From contig CANFXW010000014.1 in NCBI GenBank assembly GCA_947451145.1, positions 1 to 64,000 on the forward strand: a DNA stretch of 64,000 nt. Reading direction: 5' to 3'. The translations under genes and the position numbers were made by a program. Positions 33,964 to 43,862 of the stretch are shown piece by piece (the stretch's first letter is position 1; each line of letters opens with the position of its first letter). The notes beneath the pieces were generated by a model. It ran no database searches, was not told the origin of the DNA, and worked only from the letters and a program-made list of their open reading frames with translations. Origin of the DNA: Sphingomonadaceae bacterium. GTDB lineage: Bacteria > Pseudomonadota > Alphaproteobacteria > Sphingomonadales > Sphingomonadaceae.

Positions 33964-35300
33964 TGCACCAGCCCGTCGAGCAATTCCTCAAACGCCGGAA
34001 AGCTCGTCGCGATGGGGCGGGTGTCGTCCACTTCGACCCCGCGCACCGATGCGAGGCCTGCCACGGCCATGGCCATTGCAATACGGTGATCGAGGTGTGT
34101 TTCGATTGCGCCATCGGTGCCGCGCAACGGATCACCGCGCGAGCCGAGGATCGAAAGCCCGTCCTCGCGCTCGGTCACGCGCACACCTGCGGCGGTGAGC
34201 GCGGTGGCCATGGCGGCGAGGCGGTCTGATTCTTTCACGCGCAGCTCGTCGAGGCCGGAAGTCACAGTCATCCCCTCGGCCATGGCGGCGGCGACGAAGA
34301 ATACCGGGAATTCGTCGATCATGCTTGGCGCGATGGCGGGATCGACGTCTATGGCTTTCAGATAGGAGTGCCGCACGTGAAGATCGGCCACCGGCTCGCC
34401 GCCAACCTCGCGGGCGTTCAGCTCGTCGATCTGGCCGCCCATGTCGCGCAGCACTGCGATCAGGCCAGCGCGGGTGGGGTTCAGGCCGACGTTCTTCACG
34501 ATCAGGTCAGAGCCCGGAACGATCAGCGCGGCAACGATGAAGAAGGCGGCGGAGCTGGGATCGCCCGGAACCTCGATCTCCTGCGGCTTCAGCTCTGCCT
34601 CGCCCACCAGCGTGATGGTGCGGGTGCCGTCGGAGGCGGTATCGACATTCAGCTCGGCACCAAAGCCGCGCAGCATCCGTTCGGAATGGTCGCGGGTGGG
34701 AACGGGTTCGATCACCGTGGTCACTCCCGGGGTGTTGAGCCCGGCCAGCAGCACCGCGCTCTTCACCTGCGCCGAAGCGACGGGCAGGCGATAGGAGATC
34801 GGCACTGCGGGGCAGGCACCGCGCATGGTGAGGGGCAGGCGGCCGCCCTCGCTGGCATCAAAAGTCGCGCCCATCAGGCTCAGCGGCTCGATCACCCGGC
34901 CCATCGGGCGCTTGGAAAGGCTGGCGTCGCCGACGAACTTGGCCTCGATGCCATGGCTGGCGATCAGGCCCATCAGCAGGCGGGTGGACGTGCCCGAATT
35001 GCCCATGTCGAGCGGAGCCTGCGGTTGCAGCAGTCCGCCTACGCCGACGCCGTGAATGGTCCACTCGCCAATGCATTCGCGCTCGATGGTCGCACCCATG
35101 GCGCGCATGGCGGCGGCAGTGGAGAGCACATCCTCGCCCTCAAGTAGGCCGGTAACGCGGCTGGTGCCGACTGCCAAAGCCGAGAGCATCAGCGAGCGAT
35201 GGCTGATCGACTTGTCTCCCGGCACGCGAATCTCGCCGCGCAGGCTGCCGGCGGGCTGGAAACGGCGGGGGCGTTTGGCGGCTTGATCGGCAGAACTCAC
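33960..35300 (-). CDS. aroA: 3-phosphoshikimate 1-carboxyvinyltransferase (EPSP synthase)
   Basis: A 446-residue enzyme of the shikimate pathway that transfers enolpyruvate from PEP to shikimate 3-phosphate. Motifs: [71 protein letters not shown] ([10 protein letters not shown]) and [12 protein letters not shown]. The loop near the PEP site reads GNSGTSTR, as in class II (glyphosate-tolerant) alphaproteobacterial enzymes, though tolerance is inference. It is the first gene of the aroA-cmk-cytochrome c operon. Confidence 0.97.
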   Translation of the reverse strand: MSSADQAAKRPRRFQPAGSLRGEIRVPGDKSISHRSLMLSALAVGTSRVTGLLEGEDVLSTAAAMRAMGATIERECIGEWTIHGVGVGGLLQPQAPLDMGNSGTSTRLLMGLIASHGIEAKFVGDASLSKRPMGRVIEPLSLMGATFDASEGGRLPLTMRGACPAVPISYRLPVASAQVKSAVLLAGLNTPGVTTVIEPVPTRDHSERMLRGFGAELNVDTASDGTRTITLVGEAELKPQEIEVPGDPSSAAFFIVAALIVPGSDLIVKNVGLNPTRAGLIAVLRDMGGQIDELNAREVGGEPVADLHVRHSYLKAIDVDPAIAPSMIDEFPVFFVAAAMAEGMTVTSGLDELRVKESDRLAAMATALTAAGVRVTEREDGLSILGSRGDPLRGTDGAIETHLDHRIAMAMAVAGLASVRGVEVDDTRPIATSFPAFEELLDGLVQ

Positions 35301-35509
35301 GGGATTGGCTGGCTTTCGGGGCAGGATTGCGGGGATTTGCGCGCGGCTTTTGACAGCGCGGGCGCTCTATGGCAAGGCGCGCCTCCTTCGGACCCTCGGC
35401 AGGCCCACATCAGGCGCATGTCAGGTTCATCGGTGGAGGGATAAGACCTTCGCCGAACGGTTTTACAAGATTTTGGCGCCCGCCTGCGGGCTGCGTATGA
35501 GGAATGAAC

Positions 35510-35821
35510 ATGGTCAAGGCTGAATGGGGTGCAAAGCACGGCTGCTCGAAGTGTGGCACCCGCTTTTACGATCTGGGCAAGGATGATCCGGTAACCTGCG
35601 TAGAATGCGGCCACACCTGGATCGTCGATCCGGTGCTGAAGTCGAAGCAGCCGATTCCCTATGAAGAGGTCAAGAAGGACGCGGTTGTGGCCGATGTCGA
35701 TCTGGCGGAAGAAGATCTGGATATCGATGAGGACGGCGATAGCCCGGACAACGATGTCGATCTGGGCGGCGATGACGATCTGGGTGTCGGCGGCGTTGAA
35801 GGCAACGACGACGAACATTAA
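35510..35821 (+). CDS. TIGR02300 family protein (FYDLN acid domain)
   Basis: A 103-residue protein with an N-terminal zinc-ribbon-like part (CSKCGTRFYDLGKDDPVTC, then CGHTW) and a very acidic C-terminal tail (about 20 Asp and Glu in the last 50 residues). The family is confined largely to alphaproteobacteria and its function is unknown. The start MVKAEW follows GAGGA by six bases; an ATG two codons upstream is less likely. It is divergent from aroA. Confidence 0.92.
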   Translation: MVKAEWGAKHGCSKCGTRFYDLGKDDPVTCVECGHTWIVDPVLKSKQPIPYEEVKKDAVVADVDLAEEDLDIDEDGDSPDNDVDLGGDDDLGVGGVEGNDDEH

Positions 35822-35832
35822 TCGCGTCGGGT

Positions 35833-35907
35833 CTTCGACAAGCTCAGCCTGAGCGGGGTTGGGTTTGAACCCGAATTCTTTTCCCGCTCATCCTGAGCTT
35901 GTCGAAG
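35833..35907. repeat. Palindromic repeat family A (CTTCGACAAGCTCAG type)
   Basis: CTTCGACAAGCTCAG at 35833-35847 and its perfect reverse complement at 35893-35907 bound a 45-base centre with smaller inverted parts (GAGCGGG and CCCGCTC). A second copy lies at 58916-58985. This type is frequent in sphingomonads and related genera. Confidence 0.75.
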
Positions 35908-36011
35908 GATGAATGCACAACGCTCGCGAGTGTATTTCTCCTCTTGCCAAGGCTGGGAGCCGCCACTAAGGGGCGACCTCCCAAGCCGTTGGTGAGGGAA
36001 GAAATTGGTAC

Positions 36012-36087
36012 GGGGCCTTAGCTCAGCTGGGAGAGCGCCTGCATGGCATGCAGGAGGTCAGCGGTTCGATCCCGCTAGGCTCCACCA
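36012..36087 (+). tRNA. tRNA-Ala (anticodon GGC)
   Basis: A 76-base tRNA with acceptor GGGGCCT/AGGCTCC, showing the G3-U70 pair that identifies alanine tRNA, discriminator A and encoded CCA. The anticodon arm CCTGC-ATGGCAT-GCAGG gives GGC, reading GCC. A small hairpin CACCGC-TTC-GCGGTG follows at 36093-36107. Confidence 0.98.
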
Positions 36088-36128
36088 TCCTCCACCGCTT
36101 CGCGGTGTCGGATGGAAGTAACTCAATA

Positions 36129-36160
36129 CATTCACCCCACGGGAGTGAATGAAGTTTTTT
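36129..36160 (+). terminator. Terminator after tRNA-Ala
   Basis: CATTCAC-CCCACGGGA-GTGAATG is a 7-base stem followed by AAG and six T. It should end the tRNA-Ala transcript. Confidence 0.75.
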
Positions 36161-36167
36161 GGTTCAA

Positions 36168-36201
36168 GCTGGTCGGCGAGGTTTCGCCCACCGGCTTTTT
36201 T
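36168..36201 (+). terminator. Second terminator just upstream of ffh
   Basis: GCTGGTCGGCGA pairs with TCGCCCACCGGC (one mismatch) and is followed by six T. It lies 45 bases before the ffh start, in tandem with the previous terminator; it could also act as an attenuator in the ffh leader. Confidence 0.65.
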
Positions 36202-36245
36202 CGCGTTTTCCAGCTTTCGGGCCGGAATGAGGAGTAGTGAAGCGC

Positions 36246-37712
36246 ATGTTCGATACGCTGTCTGACAGGCTAGGCACGGTCTTTGACCGCTTGCGCGGTC
36301 GCGGCGCGTTGAATGAACAGGATGTGCGCGATGCCATGCGCGAAGTGCGCATCGCCCTGCTCGAAGCCGACGTTGCCCTTCCCGTGGTCCGCCGTTTCAT
36401 CGATTCGGTAACCGAGCAGGCCGTTGGCCAGTCGGTGCTGAAGTCGGTCACGCCGGGCCAGCAGGTCGTCAAGATCGTCAACGACGCGCTGGTCGAGATG
36501 CTGGGCGGGGAGGAAGTGCCCGGCCTTGATCTGAACGCCGCGCCGCCGGTGGTGATCCTGATGGTCGGCCTGCAGGGCTCGGGCAAGACGACGACCACGG
36601 CCAAGCTCGGCAAACTGCTGAAAGAAAAGTACGGCAAGAAGGCCCTGATGGCCTCGCTGGACGTCAACCGCCCCGCCGCGCAGGAACAGCTGCGCGTGCT
36701 GGGTGAGCAGGTCGATGTCCTGACCCTGCCGATCATCCCCGGCCAGCAGCCCACCGATATCGCCACCCGCGCGCTGCAATCGGCAAAGCTGCAGGCGGTG
36801 GACGTACTGCTGCTCGATACGGCGGGCCGTCTGCACGTCGATTCGGCGCTGATGGAAGAGATGCGGGCAGTCGCCGCTATCTCAAACCCGCGTGAAGTCC
36901 TGCTGGTTGTCGATTCGCTGACCGGCCAGGACGCGGTGAACGTCGCGCAGAGCTTTGCCGGGCAGGTTGATCTCACCGGCGTGGTGATCACCCGCATGGA
37001 CGGCGATGCCCGCGGCGGTGCGGCGCTTTCGATGCGCGCGGTTACCGGCAAGCCGATCAAGTTCGCAGGTACCGGCGAAAAGATCGACGCGCTTGAAGTT
37101 TTCTCTCCCAGCCGGGTTGCCGGCCGCATTCTGGGCATGGGCGACATCGTCTCCATGGTCGAAAAGGCGGCTGCCTCGATCAAGGAGGAAGAGGCCGAGG
37201 CCATGGCCAAGCGCATGGCCAAGGGTCAGTTCGACATGAACGACCTGCGCACCCAGCTGCGGCAGATGCAGAACATGGGCGGCATTGGCGCTCTGGCGGG
37301 GATGATCCCCGGCATGAAGAAGGCCAAGGCGGCGATGGCCCAGTCGGGCATGGACGACAAGGTTCTGCTCCACATGGACGCGATCATCGGCTCGATGACG
37401 CCGAAGGAACGCACGCGGCCTGACCTGCTCAACGCCAAGCGCAAGATTCGCATCGCCAAGGGCTCCGGCACGCAGGTGCAGGACGTCAACAAGATCCTGA
37501 AGATGCATCAGGAGATGGAACGGGCGATGAAGCAGATCAAGAAGATGGGCGGCCTCGGCGCGCTCGGAAAGCTGTTCGGTGGCGGCGGTATGCCCGGAAT
37601 GGGCGGCGCTGGTGGCGGCGGCATGGGCGGCGGTGGCGGCCCGAGCCTTCCCGGCCTCGGCGGCATGGGGGGCGGCCTGCCTTCAAACCTCAACGATCTT
37701 CTGAAGAAATAA
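36246..37712 (+). CDS. ffh: Signal recognition particle GTPase Ffh
   Basis: A 488-residue SRP protein for co-translational membrane targeting. It has the N domain (MFDTLSDRLGTVFDRLRGRG), the G domain with GLQGSGKTTTTAKL, DVNRPAAQEQL, LDTAGRLHVD and TRMDGDARGGAAL, and the Met-rich M domain that binds 4.5S RNA and signal peptides (DLRTQLRQMQNMGG, PGMKKAK, GSGTQVQDVNKIL). The tail is Gly/Met-rich (~50 residues). ATG 36246 is the family start; a GTG three codons upstream is too close to the ribosome binding site. It heads the ffh-rpsP-rimM-trmD-rplS group. Confidence 0.97.
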   Translation: MFDTLSDRLGTVFDRLRGRGALNEQDVRDAMREVRIALLEADVALPVVRRFIDSVTEQAVGQSVLKSVTPGQQVVKIVNDALVEMLGGEEVPGLDLNAAPPVVILMVGLQGSGKTTTTAKLGKLLKEKYGKKALMASLDVNRPAAQEQLRVLGEQVDVLTLPIIPGQQPTDIATRALQSAKLQAVDVLLLDTAGRLHVDSALMEEMRAVAAISNPREVLLVVDSLTGQDAVNVAQSFAGQVDLTGVVITRMDGDARGGAALSMRAVTGKPIKFAGTGEKIDALEVFSPSRVAGRILGMGDIVSMVEKAAASIKEEEAEAMAKRMAKGQFDMNDLRTQLRQMQNMGGIGALAGMIPGMKKAKAAMAQSGMDDKVLLHMDAIIGSMTPKERTRPDLLNAKRKIRIAKGSGTQVQDVNKILKMHQEMERAMKQIKKMGGLGALGKLFGGGGMPGMGGAGGGGMGGGGGPSLPGLGGMGGGLPSNLNDLLKK

Positions 37713-37753
37713 GTTTAAATCAATTCAAGTAATTTTATCGAAAGGTAGTTCAA

Positions 37754-38281
37754 ATGTCTGTTTCCCTTCGTCTTTCGCGCGGTGGTTCCAAGAAGCGCCC
37801 GTACTACAAGATCGTTATCGCCAACAGCCGCGCACCGCGCGATGGCAAGTATCTTGAGCAGGTTGGCACCTACAACCCGCTGCTCGCCAAGGATGACGCA
37901 ACCCGCGTTCGTCTGGTTGAAGACCGCGTGCGTTACTGGCTTGGCGTTGGCGCCCAGCCGACCGACCGCGTTGCCCGTCTGCTCGACAAGGCCGGCATCA
38001 AGGAACGCCCCGCCACCAACAACCCGAACAAGGCTGAGCCCGGCAAGAAGGCCAAGGAACGCGCTGAAGACAAGGCTGCCAAGGCTGCTGAAGCTGCCGA
38101 AGCCGCTGCTGCTGCAGCCGCTGCTCCCGAGCCAGAGCCGGTCGTTGAAGAAGTTGCCGAAGTAGCTGCTGAAGAAGCGCCTGCTGCAGAGGCTGCCGCT
38201 GAAGAAGCTCCCGCCGCTGAAGCCGCTGCTGAAGAAGCTCCGGCTGCCGAAGCTGCCAGCGAAGAACAGGCCGAGGGCTAA
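37754..38281 (+). CDS. rpsP: 30S ribosomal protein S16 with Ala/Glu-rich tail
   Basis: A 175-residue S16. The core (~1-85) is standard: [37 protein letters not shown] and [20 protein letters not shown]. The remaining ~85 residues are a Lys-rich then Ala/Glu-rich extension that ends in three tandem copies of EEAPAAEAA. Such tails occur in alphaproteobacterial S16 but this one doubles the protein length. rimM follows three bases after the stop. Confidence 0.96.
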   Translation: MSVSLRLSRGGSKKRPYYKIVIANSRAPRDGKYLEQVGTYNPLLAKDDATRVRLVEDRVRYWLGVGAQPTDRVARLLDKAGIKERPATNNPNKAEPGKKAKERAEDKAAKAAEAAEAAAAAAAAPEPEPVVEEVAEVAAEEAPAAEAAAEEAPAAEAAAEEAPAAEAASEEQAEG

Positions 38282-38284
38282 ACC

Positions 38285-38776
38285 TTGGCACTCGATCGCC
38301 CCGTCACGCTCGCCGCAATTGCAGGCGCGCATGGCGTGGGCGGCGAGGTTCGGCTCAAGCTGTTTGGCGAAGGCTTCGCCTCGCTCAAACCGCACAAGTC
38401 ATTCAATAACGGCGCGCTGACGGTCACCAGCCTGCGCGATGACAGCAAAGGCGGCGCCATCGCCCGCTTTGCCGAAGTGACCGACCGCACCGCAGCGGAA
38501 AAGCTGCGCAGCACCACGCTCACCGTGCCCCGCTCCGCCCTACCGCCACTGGCCGAGGGCGAGTATTACTACACCGACCTGATCGGCCTGCCCGCTGTCT
38601 CCACCAACGGCGAGGCGATCGGCACCTGCGTTGCCGTCGAAAATTTCGGCGCGGGCGACGTGATCGAGATCGAACGCCCTGACCGGAAGCGCTTCATGGT
38701 GCCAATGCGCCTGGAGGCTGTGCCCGAGTGGGATGAGACGCGGATTGTGGTTACAGAGGCTTTCGCCGAGGGCTAA
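38285..38776 (+). CDS. rimM: Ribosome maturation factor RimM
   Basis: A 163-residue 30S assembly factor, here next to its partner S16. The N-terminal RimM domain has AAIAGAHGVGGEVRLKLFGE; the C-terminal PRC-barrel has YYYTDLIGLPAVSTNGEAIG and MVPMRLEAVPEWDE. The start is TTG at 38285, preceded by GAGGG, with the family N-terminus immediately after. Its 3' end overlaps a convergent amidase-like gene by 4 bases. Confidence 0.95.
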   Translation: MALDRPVTLAAIAGAHGVGGEVRLKLFGEGFASLKPHKSFNNGALTVTSLRDDSKGGAIARFAEVTDRTAAEKLRSTTLTVPRSALPPLAEGEYYYTDLIGLPAVSTNGEAIGTCVAVENFGAGDVIEIERPDRKRFMVPMRLEAVPEWDETRIVVTEAFAEG

Positions 38777-39621
38777 CGCGCCTTCACCAGCTTCTCGATT
38801 TCCTTGCCAAACCGCTTCATTTCAAAGTTCTGCGGATCGTCGTGGGCGTCCTTGATTCCGGCGTCGACCGTGTTGTGCTGCGCCGGGATCAGCCAGCGCC
38901 CGGCCCGCGCGCTGACGTAGACATATAGTGCCGCCAGCATCCGGTATTGTTCGGGCGTGAAGCCCGGCTTGGGGCCATAAGTGGCTCCGCGATTGGTTGC
39001 GCCGGGCAGGAAGCGGCGTGGCTGCACGGTTTCGATATGGACGAAGCGCCCGCGTGCCGTGGGGCCGACGACGCGGCTCTCCAGCTTGGTCGCGCGCCAG
39101 GGTTCGGCGAATTCGTGGCCCGGCCAGATCTGCCCCACACGGTTGAGGAAGATATGCGCCACCGGAGCATTGGCGAATGTCTTGTCGACATAGGAATCGA
39201 AGGCATTGACCTTCCAGTCCATGTTGAGGTTCTTCGGGAAGGGCTCGTTACCGTAAAACGGCTCGCTGGTATCGTGGATCACGAAGTATTGCAGCGGCAC
39301 CCCGGCATCGGTCTTTGACACCGGATCGTTGGCGTGCAGCACCGCATAGTCGCGATAGGGCTGGGGGAACGCGGCAAGCGCCGCCTGCTTCATCGCCTCG
39401 CTGGGTGGCGGGGCGTCGGTCATCAGGTGGACGATGACCTTGGGCACCTTCTGCGCTTCCTTCTCGCCCATCAGTTTGATCTTGCGCAGCAGGCAGGTGG
39501 CCTGTTCGAGCGGCGTGCCGGCAAAGGTCAGGGTGTCGCGGTCAAACCGGCACTCGCCGATCTCCTCGGCGGCGGCGGGGGCTGAGCCAACCAGAAGCAA
39601 TGCATAGATAAGCTTGCGCAT
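38773..39621 (-). CDS. Exported N-acetylmuramoyl-L-alanine amidase-like protein
   Basis: A 282-residue protein with a signal peptide ([18 protein letters not shown]). The region from ~110 resembles amidase_2 (PGRP-like) zinc amidases: [15 protein letters not shown] with a candidate zinc His, [39 protein letters not shown] and a late IPAQHNTVD...HDDPQNFE that could give the second His and Asp. It would trim peptidoglycan in the periplasm. The match is by pattern, so confidence is moderate. It is inserted, on the opposite strand, between rimM and trmD. Confidence 0.65.
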   Translation of the reverse strand: MRKLIYALLLVGSAPAAAEEIGECRFDRDTLTFAGTPLEQATCLLRKIKLMGEKEAQKVPKVIVHLMTDAPPPSEAMKQAALAAFPQPYRDYAVLHANDPVSKTDAGVPLQYFVIHDTSEPFYGNEPFPKNLNMDWKVNAFDSYVDKTFANAPVAHIFLNRVGQIWPGHEFAEPWRATKLESRVVGPTARGRFVHIETVQPRRFLPGATNRGATYGPKPGFTPEQYRMLAALYVYVSARAGRWLIPAQHNTVDAGIKDAHDDPQNFEMKRFGKEIEKLVKAR

Positions 39622-39702
39622 AGGTTTGGTATTGCCCTTCTGGTCCAGCGCAACAAGTCCGCATTTGCCAGAAAAGGCAAATTGGTTGAAAGGCGCACCA
39701 TC

Positions 39703-40449
39703 ATGACCTTCCAAGCCACAGTCCTCACCCTCTACCCCGAGATGTTCCCCGGGCCTCTGGGCGTCAGCCTTGCCGGGCGGGCGCGGGAGGAGGGGAAGTG
39801 GGCGCTGGACGCCGTGCAGATCCGCGACTTTGCCATCGACAAGCACAAGACGGTTGATGATACGCCCGCCGGCGGCGGGGCGGGGATGGTGCTGCGGGTC
39901 GATGTGCTCTCCGCCGCGATAGACCATGCCCGCGCGGCCAATCCGGACGCGCCGATCATCGCCATGACGCCGCGCGGAAAGCCGCTGACGCAGGCCCGCG
40001 TGCGCGAACTGGCCAGCGGTCCCGGCGTTATCGTTTTGTGCGGCCGGTTCGAGGGATTTGACGAGCGGATCTTTGCCGGGCGCGCGGTTGAGGAAGTCTC
40101 GGTGGGCGACATCGTCCTCTCCGGCGGCGAACCCGCAGCGATCATGCTGTTAGACGCTTGCATTCGCCTGCTTCCCGGCGTAATGGGCGCGCCTTCCAGT
40201 GGGACTGAAGAGTCGTTCGAGAACGGCCTGCTTGAGTACCCGCACTATACCCGACCTCAAGAATGGGAAGGGCGCACGATCCCTGAAGTGCTGCGATCGG
40301 GGGATCATGCGAAGATAGCCGCTTGGCGTAAAAGCCAGTCGGAGATCGATACACGGTTACGCAGGCCGGATCTTTGGGAGCGCCATGAGGGTGCTCGGGT
40401 CCAGTCTGCCTCTGGCGCGCGGCGTGAAAAGAAGGACCAGGGCACATGA
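39703..40449 (+). CDS. trmD: tRNA (guanine(37)-N1)-methyltransferase TrmD
   Basis: A 248-residue SPOUT methyltransferase making m1G37. Motifs: [79 protein letters not shown] and [17 protein letters not shown]. The start MTFQATV is the family N-terminus; seven extra upstream codons were excluded. It overlaps rplS by 4 bases. Confidence 0.97.
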   Translation: MTFQATVLTLYPEMFPGPLGVSLAGRAREEGKWALDAVQIRDFAIDKHKTVDDTPAGGGAGMVLRVDVLSAAIDHARAANPDAPIIAMTPRGKPLTQARVRELASGPGVIVLCGRFEGFDERIFAGRAVEEVSVGDIVLSGGEPAAIMLLDACIRLLPGVMGAPSSGTEESFENGLLEYPHYTRPQEWEGRTIPEVLRSGDHAKIAAWRKSQSEIDTRLRRPDLWERHEGARVQSASGARREKKDQGT

Positions 40450-40826
40450 ACCTGATTCAACAGATCGAAGCCGAGGAAATCGCCAAGGCTGCGAAGACTA
40501 TTCCGGAATTCCGTCCGGGCGACACCGTGCGCGTCGGCGTGAAGGTTATCGAAGGCGAGCGCACCCGCGTTCAGGCCTATGAAGGCGTCTGCATCGCGCG
40601 CGCCAATAAGGGCATCGGTTCCAACTTCACCGTGCGCAAGATTTCGTTCGGCGAAGGCGTTGAGCGCGTATTCCCGCTCTATTCGCCCAACATCGACTCG
40701 ATCACTGTGGTTCGCCGCGGTGTCGTGCGTCGTGCCAAGCTCTATTACCTGCGCGGCCGCACCGGCAAGCGCGCCCGTATTGTCGAGCGCAAAACGATTA
40801 AAACCAGCGACGCTGGCCAGGGCTGA
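40446..40826 (+). CDS. rplS: 50S ribosomal protein L19
   Basis: A 126-residue L19 of the subunit interface: [22 protein letters not shown] split at the N-terminus, [23 protein letters not shown] and [20 protein letters not shown], with the C-terminal [16 protein letters not shown]. The frame overlaps trmD and is followed by a terminator, closing the operon. Confidence 0.98.
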   Translation: MNLIQQIEAEEIAKAAKTIPEFRPGDTVRVGVKVIEGERTRVQAYEGVCIARANKGIGSNFTVRKISFGEGVERVFPLYSPNIDSITVVRRGVVRRAKLYYLRGRTGKRARIVERKTIKTSDAGQG

Positions 40827-40870
40827 ACAAGGGCTGACCTTTAACAGATCAGTCTGACAAACAGACCGAA

Positions 40871-40908
40871 GCGGCCGGCTCCCCACACGGAGACCGGCCG
40901 TTTCCTTT
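40871..40908 (+). terminator. Terminator of the rpsP-rplS operon
   Basis: CGGCCGG at 40872 pairs with CCGGCCG ending at 40900, followed by TTTCCTTT. It lies 45 bases after the rplS stop and before asd. Confidence 0.8.
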
Positions 40909-40929
40909 ATTGATCAGGGAATTAGTATC

Positions 40930-41955
40930 ATGGGTTACCGGGTAGTTGTGGTCGGCGCGACGGGTAATGTCGGCCGCGAAATGATGAACATCCTTGCCGA
41001 GCGCGAGTTCCCCTGCGACGAGATCGCCGCAGTGGCTTCATCGCGTTCGCAGGGCACAGAAGTTGAATTCGGCGATTCCGGTCGCATGCTCAAAGTCCAG
41101 AACATCGAAAACTTCGATTTCACCGGCTGGGATATCGCCCTGTTTGCAGCTGGCTCCGGACCGACCAAGATCCACGCCCCGCGTGCTGCCGCCCAGGGCT
41201 GCGTGGTGATCGACAACTCGTCGCTCTACCGCATGGACCCGGACGTGCCGCTGGTGGTGCCTGAGGTGAACCCTGAGGCGATCGACGGCTACAAGGCGCG
41301 CAACATCATCGCCAACCCCAACTGCTCCACCGCGCAGCTGGTTGTTGCTCTGAAGCCGCTGCACGATGCCGCAACGATCAAGCGCGTTGTCGTTTCCACC
41401 TACCAGTCGGTTTCGGGTGCCGGCAAGGAAGGCATGGACGAGCTGTTCGAGCAGAGCCGCAACATCTTTGTCGGCGATCCTGCTGCGCCGAAGAAGTTCA
41501 CCAAGCAGATCGCCTTCAACGTGATCCCGCACATCGATGTTTTCCTTGATGATGGTTACACCAAGGAAGAATGGAAGATGGTGGTCGAGACCAAGAAGAT
41601 CCTCGATCCCAAGATCAAGCTGACCGCCACCTGCGTGCGCGTGCCGGTGTTCGTTGGCCATTCAGAAGCCGTGAGCATCGAGTTTGAAAACGAGATCACC
41701 GCCAAGCAGGCACAGGACATCCTGCGCGAATCGCCCGGCGTGATGCTCGTCGACAAGCGCGAGGACGGCGGATACGTCACCCCGGTCGAATGCGTGGGTG
41801 ACTATGCCACCTTCGTTTCGCGCGTGCGTGAGGACAGCACGGTCGAAAACGGCATCGTCCTGTGGTGCGTTTCAGACAACCTGCGCAAGGGCGCGGCGCT
41901 GAATGCCGTGCAGATTGCCGAGTTGCTGGGACGGCGTCACCTCAAGAAGGGCTGA
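40930..41955 (+). CDS. asd: Aspartate-semialdehyde dehydrogenase
   Basis: A 341-residue NADP-dependent enzyme giving aspartate semialdehyde for lysine, threonine, methionine and diaminopimelate. Visible are VVVGATGNVGREMMNIL, the catalytic Cys in IIANPNCSTAQLVVAL, STYQSVSGAGKEGMDEL, and the RVPVFVGHSEAVSIEFE region. Length and motifs fit the Gram-negative form. A terminator follows about 40 bases after the stop. Confidence 0.97.
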   Translation: MGYRVVVVGATGNVGREMMNILAEREFPCDEIAAVASSRSQGTEVEFGDSGRMLKVQNIENFDFTGWDIALFAAGSGPTKIHAPRAAAQGCVVIDNSSLYRMDPDVPLVVPEVNPEAIDGYKARNIIANPNCSTAQLVVALKPLHDAATIKRVVVSTYQSVSGAGKEGMDELFEQSRNIFVGDPAAPKKFTKQIAFNVIPHIDVFLDDGYTKEEWKMVVETKKILDPKIKLTATCVRVPVFVGHSEAVSIEFENEITAKQAQDILRESPGVMLVDKREDGGYVTPVECVGDYATFVSRVREDSTVENGIVLWCVSDNLRKGAALNAVQIAELLGRRHLKKG

Positions 41956-41992
41956 TGCCCTTGGCGAATGGCCTGCCTTTGGGCTAGGCAAT

Positions 41993-42030
41993 GGGCGCGT
42001 CCGGTTTTCCGGGGGCGCCCTTTTCGTTTT
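41993..42030 (+). terminator. Terminator of asd
   Basis: GGGCGC-GT-CCGG-TTTT-CCGG-GG-GCGCCC is followed by TTTTCGTTTT. Its position argues that the next gene starts downstream at GTG 42048 and not at the in-frame ATG 41991 inside it. Confidence 0.85.
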
Positions 42031-42047
42031 CAAGGCTGACCAACTCT

Positions 42048-43862
42048 GTGACCCTGCCTCTTTCCGCCGCTGATATGCAATTCGTCCAGACGGCCTATGC
42101 TGCGCTGGGTAACGGCGATCTGGCCTCTGCGGCTGTGGCATTAGGCAATCTCTCGGTGAACGCCGGGCGTCACCCTGATGCCATGTTCGTTGCCAGTCAG
42201 GTATTGATCGCACAGGGGCGGCTGGCAGAGGCCCGCACAATGCTTCAGGGGCTGACCAGCCAGCTGCCGATGAACCCGCACGCGTGGAATGCGCTGGGCA
42301 ACCTCGCCTCGGAAGAGGGCAATCCGGTGGCAGCGGCAGAGGCCTATGCCCGGGCGGCGTCGCTCGATTCCGCCGGGCTCGATTTCTGGCTCAATCTAGC
42401 CTCGGCGCAGATTGACGCGCACAATTTCGATGCGGCGATCACCGCGCTGAATTCCGCCGAGCGCGTGACACAGGCTGATCCCCGCCAATGGGTGCTGCGC
42501 GGCCTTGCCGAGCGCGGGCTGGGCAACAATCAGGCGGCGATCGATGCCTGCTGCAAGGCGCTTGATCTGGAGCCGGGCAATGTGGCCGCGCGCTACAATT
42601 TCGCCGAAGCCCTGCGCGCGCTCGACGAGCAGGAAGAGGCGCTGATGATCATCGGCAATGCCGATGGCCTGCCCGAAGTTACCCGCAACCTGCGCGCGCA
42701 CCTGCTCGCCGATCTTGGCCGGTTTGATGAAGCGGTGGCGACATTCAAGCAGGTTATTGCGCGCCAGCCCGAACTGGCGGATGCCTCGGCCAGTCTGGCG
42801 CAGGTGATGCCGCAGATCGGGCGCAGCGCAGAAGCGCTCGACGGCTTCCGCGCGGCGCTGAACGCCCGCGCCACTGACCGCGAGTTGTGGCTCTCCGCCA
42901 TAGCCACGGCCAAGGATATCAAGCAGGCTGATCAGCTGATCGCATGGTGCACTGAATGGGATAGCCGTTTCGGTGTTGATCCGGCGGTTTCGCTGGCGCG
43001 CGGCATCGGGCATGCGCTGAAGGGTGAACGCACCGCGGCGATCGACATCATGCGCGGCATCCTGCGCGCTAACCCCGAGGCACCCGGCGTTCACGGCCAT
43101 ATCGCACCCCTGCTGCTGGCCGAAGGCGATTGGGATGCGGGGGAACACCACGCGCTCGAGGCCAGTCGCCTGTCCCCGCGCGATCTCTCGGGCTGGGCCT
43201 GGCTCACTGTGGCGTGGCGGCTGAAGCAGGACGCGCGCGAGGAATGGCTGGCCGACTATGACCGGCTGGTGATGCCGGTCGATCTCGGCATGTCGGAGGA
43301 CGAGATTGCCGCAGTCGCCGCTGCGCTGCACCCGCTGCACAAGACCAGCAACCACCCCGCCAGCCAGTCCCCGCGCGGCGGCACCCAGACTCCCGGCATC
43401 CTGTTTGACCGGCCCATTCCCGAAGTGCAGAAGCTGGCAACCCGGCTTCGGCTGGCGATCAATGACCAGATCGCCATGTTGCGGGCCGACGAAACGCACC
43501 CGTTCCTCTCGCGGCTGGCAGGCGGGATCAGCTTTGTCGGATCATGGTCAGTCCGGCTGGTGAGTGCGGGCTATCATGCCAATCACATCCACCAGATGGG
43601 CTGGCTGAGTTCGGCCTGTTATATTGAAGTACCGCCTGAAGTGGCCGCGCCTAAGGCAGGTCTGGCGGTGCCGCCCGGCGTTCTGCAGTTCGGGGTTCCC
43701 GACGAGACGCTCGGCCTGGATTTCACTCCGCGCCGCATTGTGCAGCCAAAGGTCGGCTCGCTGGTGCTGTTCCCCAGCTATTTCTGGCACGGCACGGCCC
43801 CCTTCGAAAGCCAGTCTCCGCGCATGACGGTGGCCTTTGATGCTCTGCCGGCGGGGTTCTAG
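42048..43862 (+). CDS. TPR-repeat protein with C-terminal 2OG-Fe(II) oxygenase-like domain
   Basis: A 604-residue protein. Residues ~1-400 are tetratricopeptide-type helical repeats (ALGNLASEEGNPVAAAEAYA, GLAERGLGNNQAAIDACCKA). The C-terminal ~200 residues resemble the putative 2OG-Fe(II) oxygenase family found with TPRs: HANHIHQMGWLSS gives an HxH/HxD-like iron site, LVLFPSYFWHGTAPF the distal His, and RMTVAFDALP the 2-oxoglutarate Arg. It could hydroxylate a protein or peptide; the substrate is unknown. The GTG start follows the asd terminator. The alpha/beta hydrolase gene abuts with no gap. Confidence 0.78.
   Translation: MTLPLSAADMQFVQTAYAALGNGDLASAAVALGNLSVNAGRHPDAMFVASQVLIAQGRLAEARTMLQGLTSQLPMNPHAWNALGNLASEEGNPVAAAEAYARAASLDSAGLDFWLNLASAQIDAHNFDAAITALNSAERVTQADPRQWVLRGLAERGLGNNQAAIDACCKALDLEPGNVAARYNFAEALRALDEQEEALMIIGNADGLPEVTRNLRAHLLADLGRFDEAVATFKQVIARQPELADASASLAQVMPQIGRSAEALDGFRAALNARATDRELWLSAIATAKDIKQADQLIAWCTEWDSRFGVDPAVSLARGIGHALKGERTAAIDIMRGILRANPEAPGVHGHIAPLLLAEGDWDAGEHHALEASRLSPRDLSGWAWLTVAWRLKQDAREEWLADYDRLVMPVDLGMSEDEIAAVAAALHPLHKTSNHPASQSPRGGTQTPGILFDRPIPEVQKLATRLRLAINDQIAMLRADETHPFLSRLAGGISFVGSWSVRLVSAGYHANHIHQMGWLSSACYIEVPPEVAAPKAGLAVPPGVLQFGVPDETLGLDFTPRRIVQPKVGSLVLFPSYFWHGTAPFESQSPRMTVAFDALPAGF

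Noticed and set aside
35833..35907. Repeat family A considered as a CRISPR or attachment site
   Set aside because: Only single inverted pairs occur, with no spacers, integrase or array.
41991..42047. ATG start of the TPR/oxygenase-like gene at 41991
   Set aside because: It lies within the asd terminator hairpin; GTG 42048 is just downstream.
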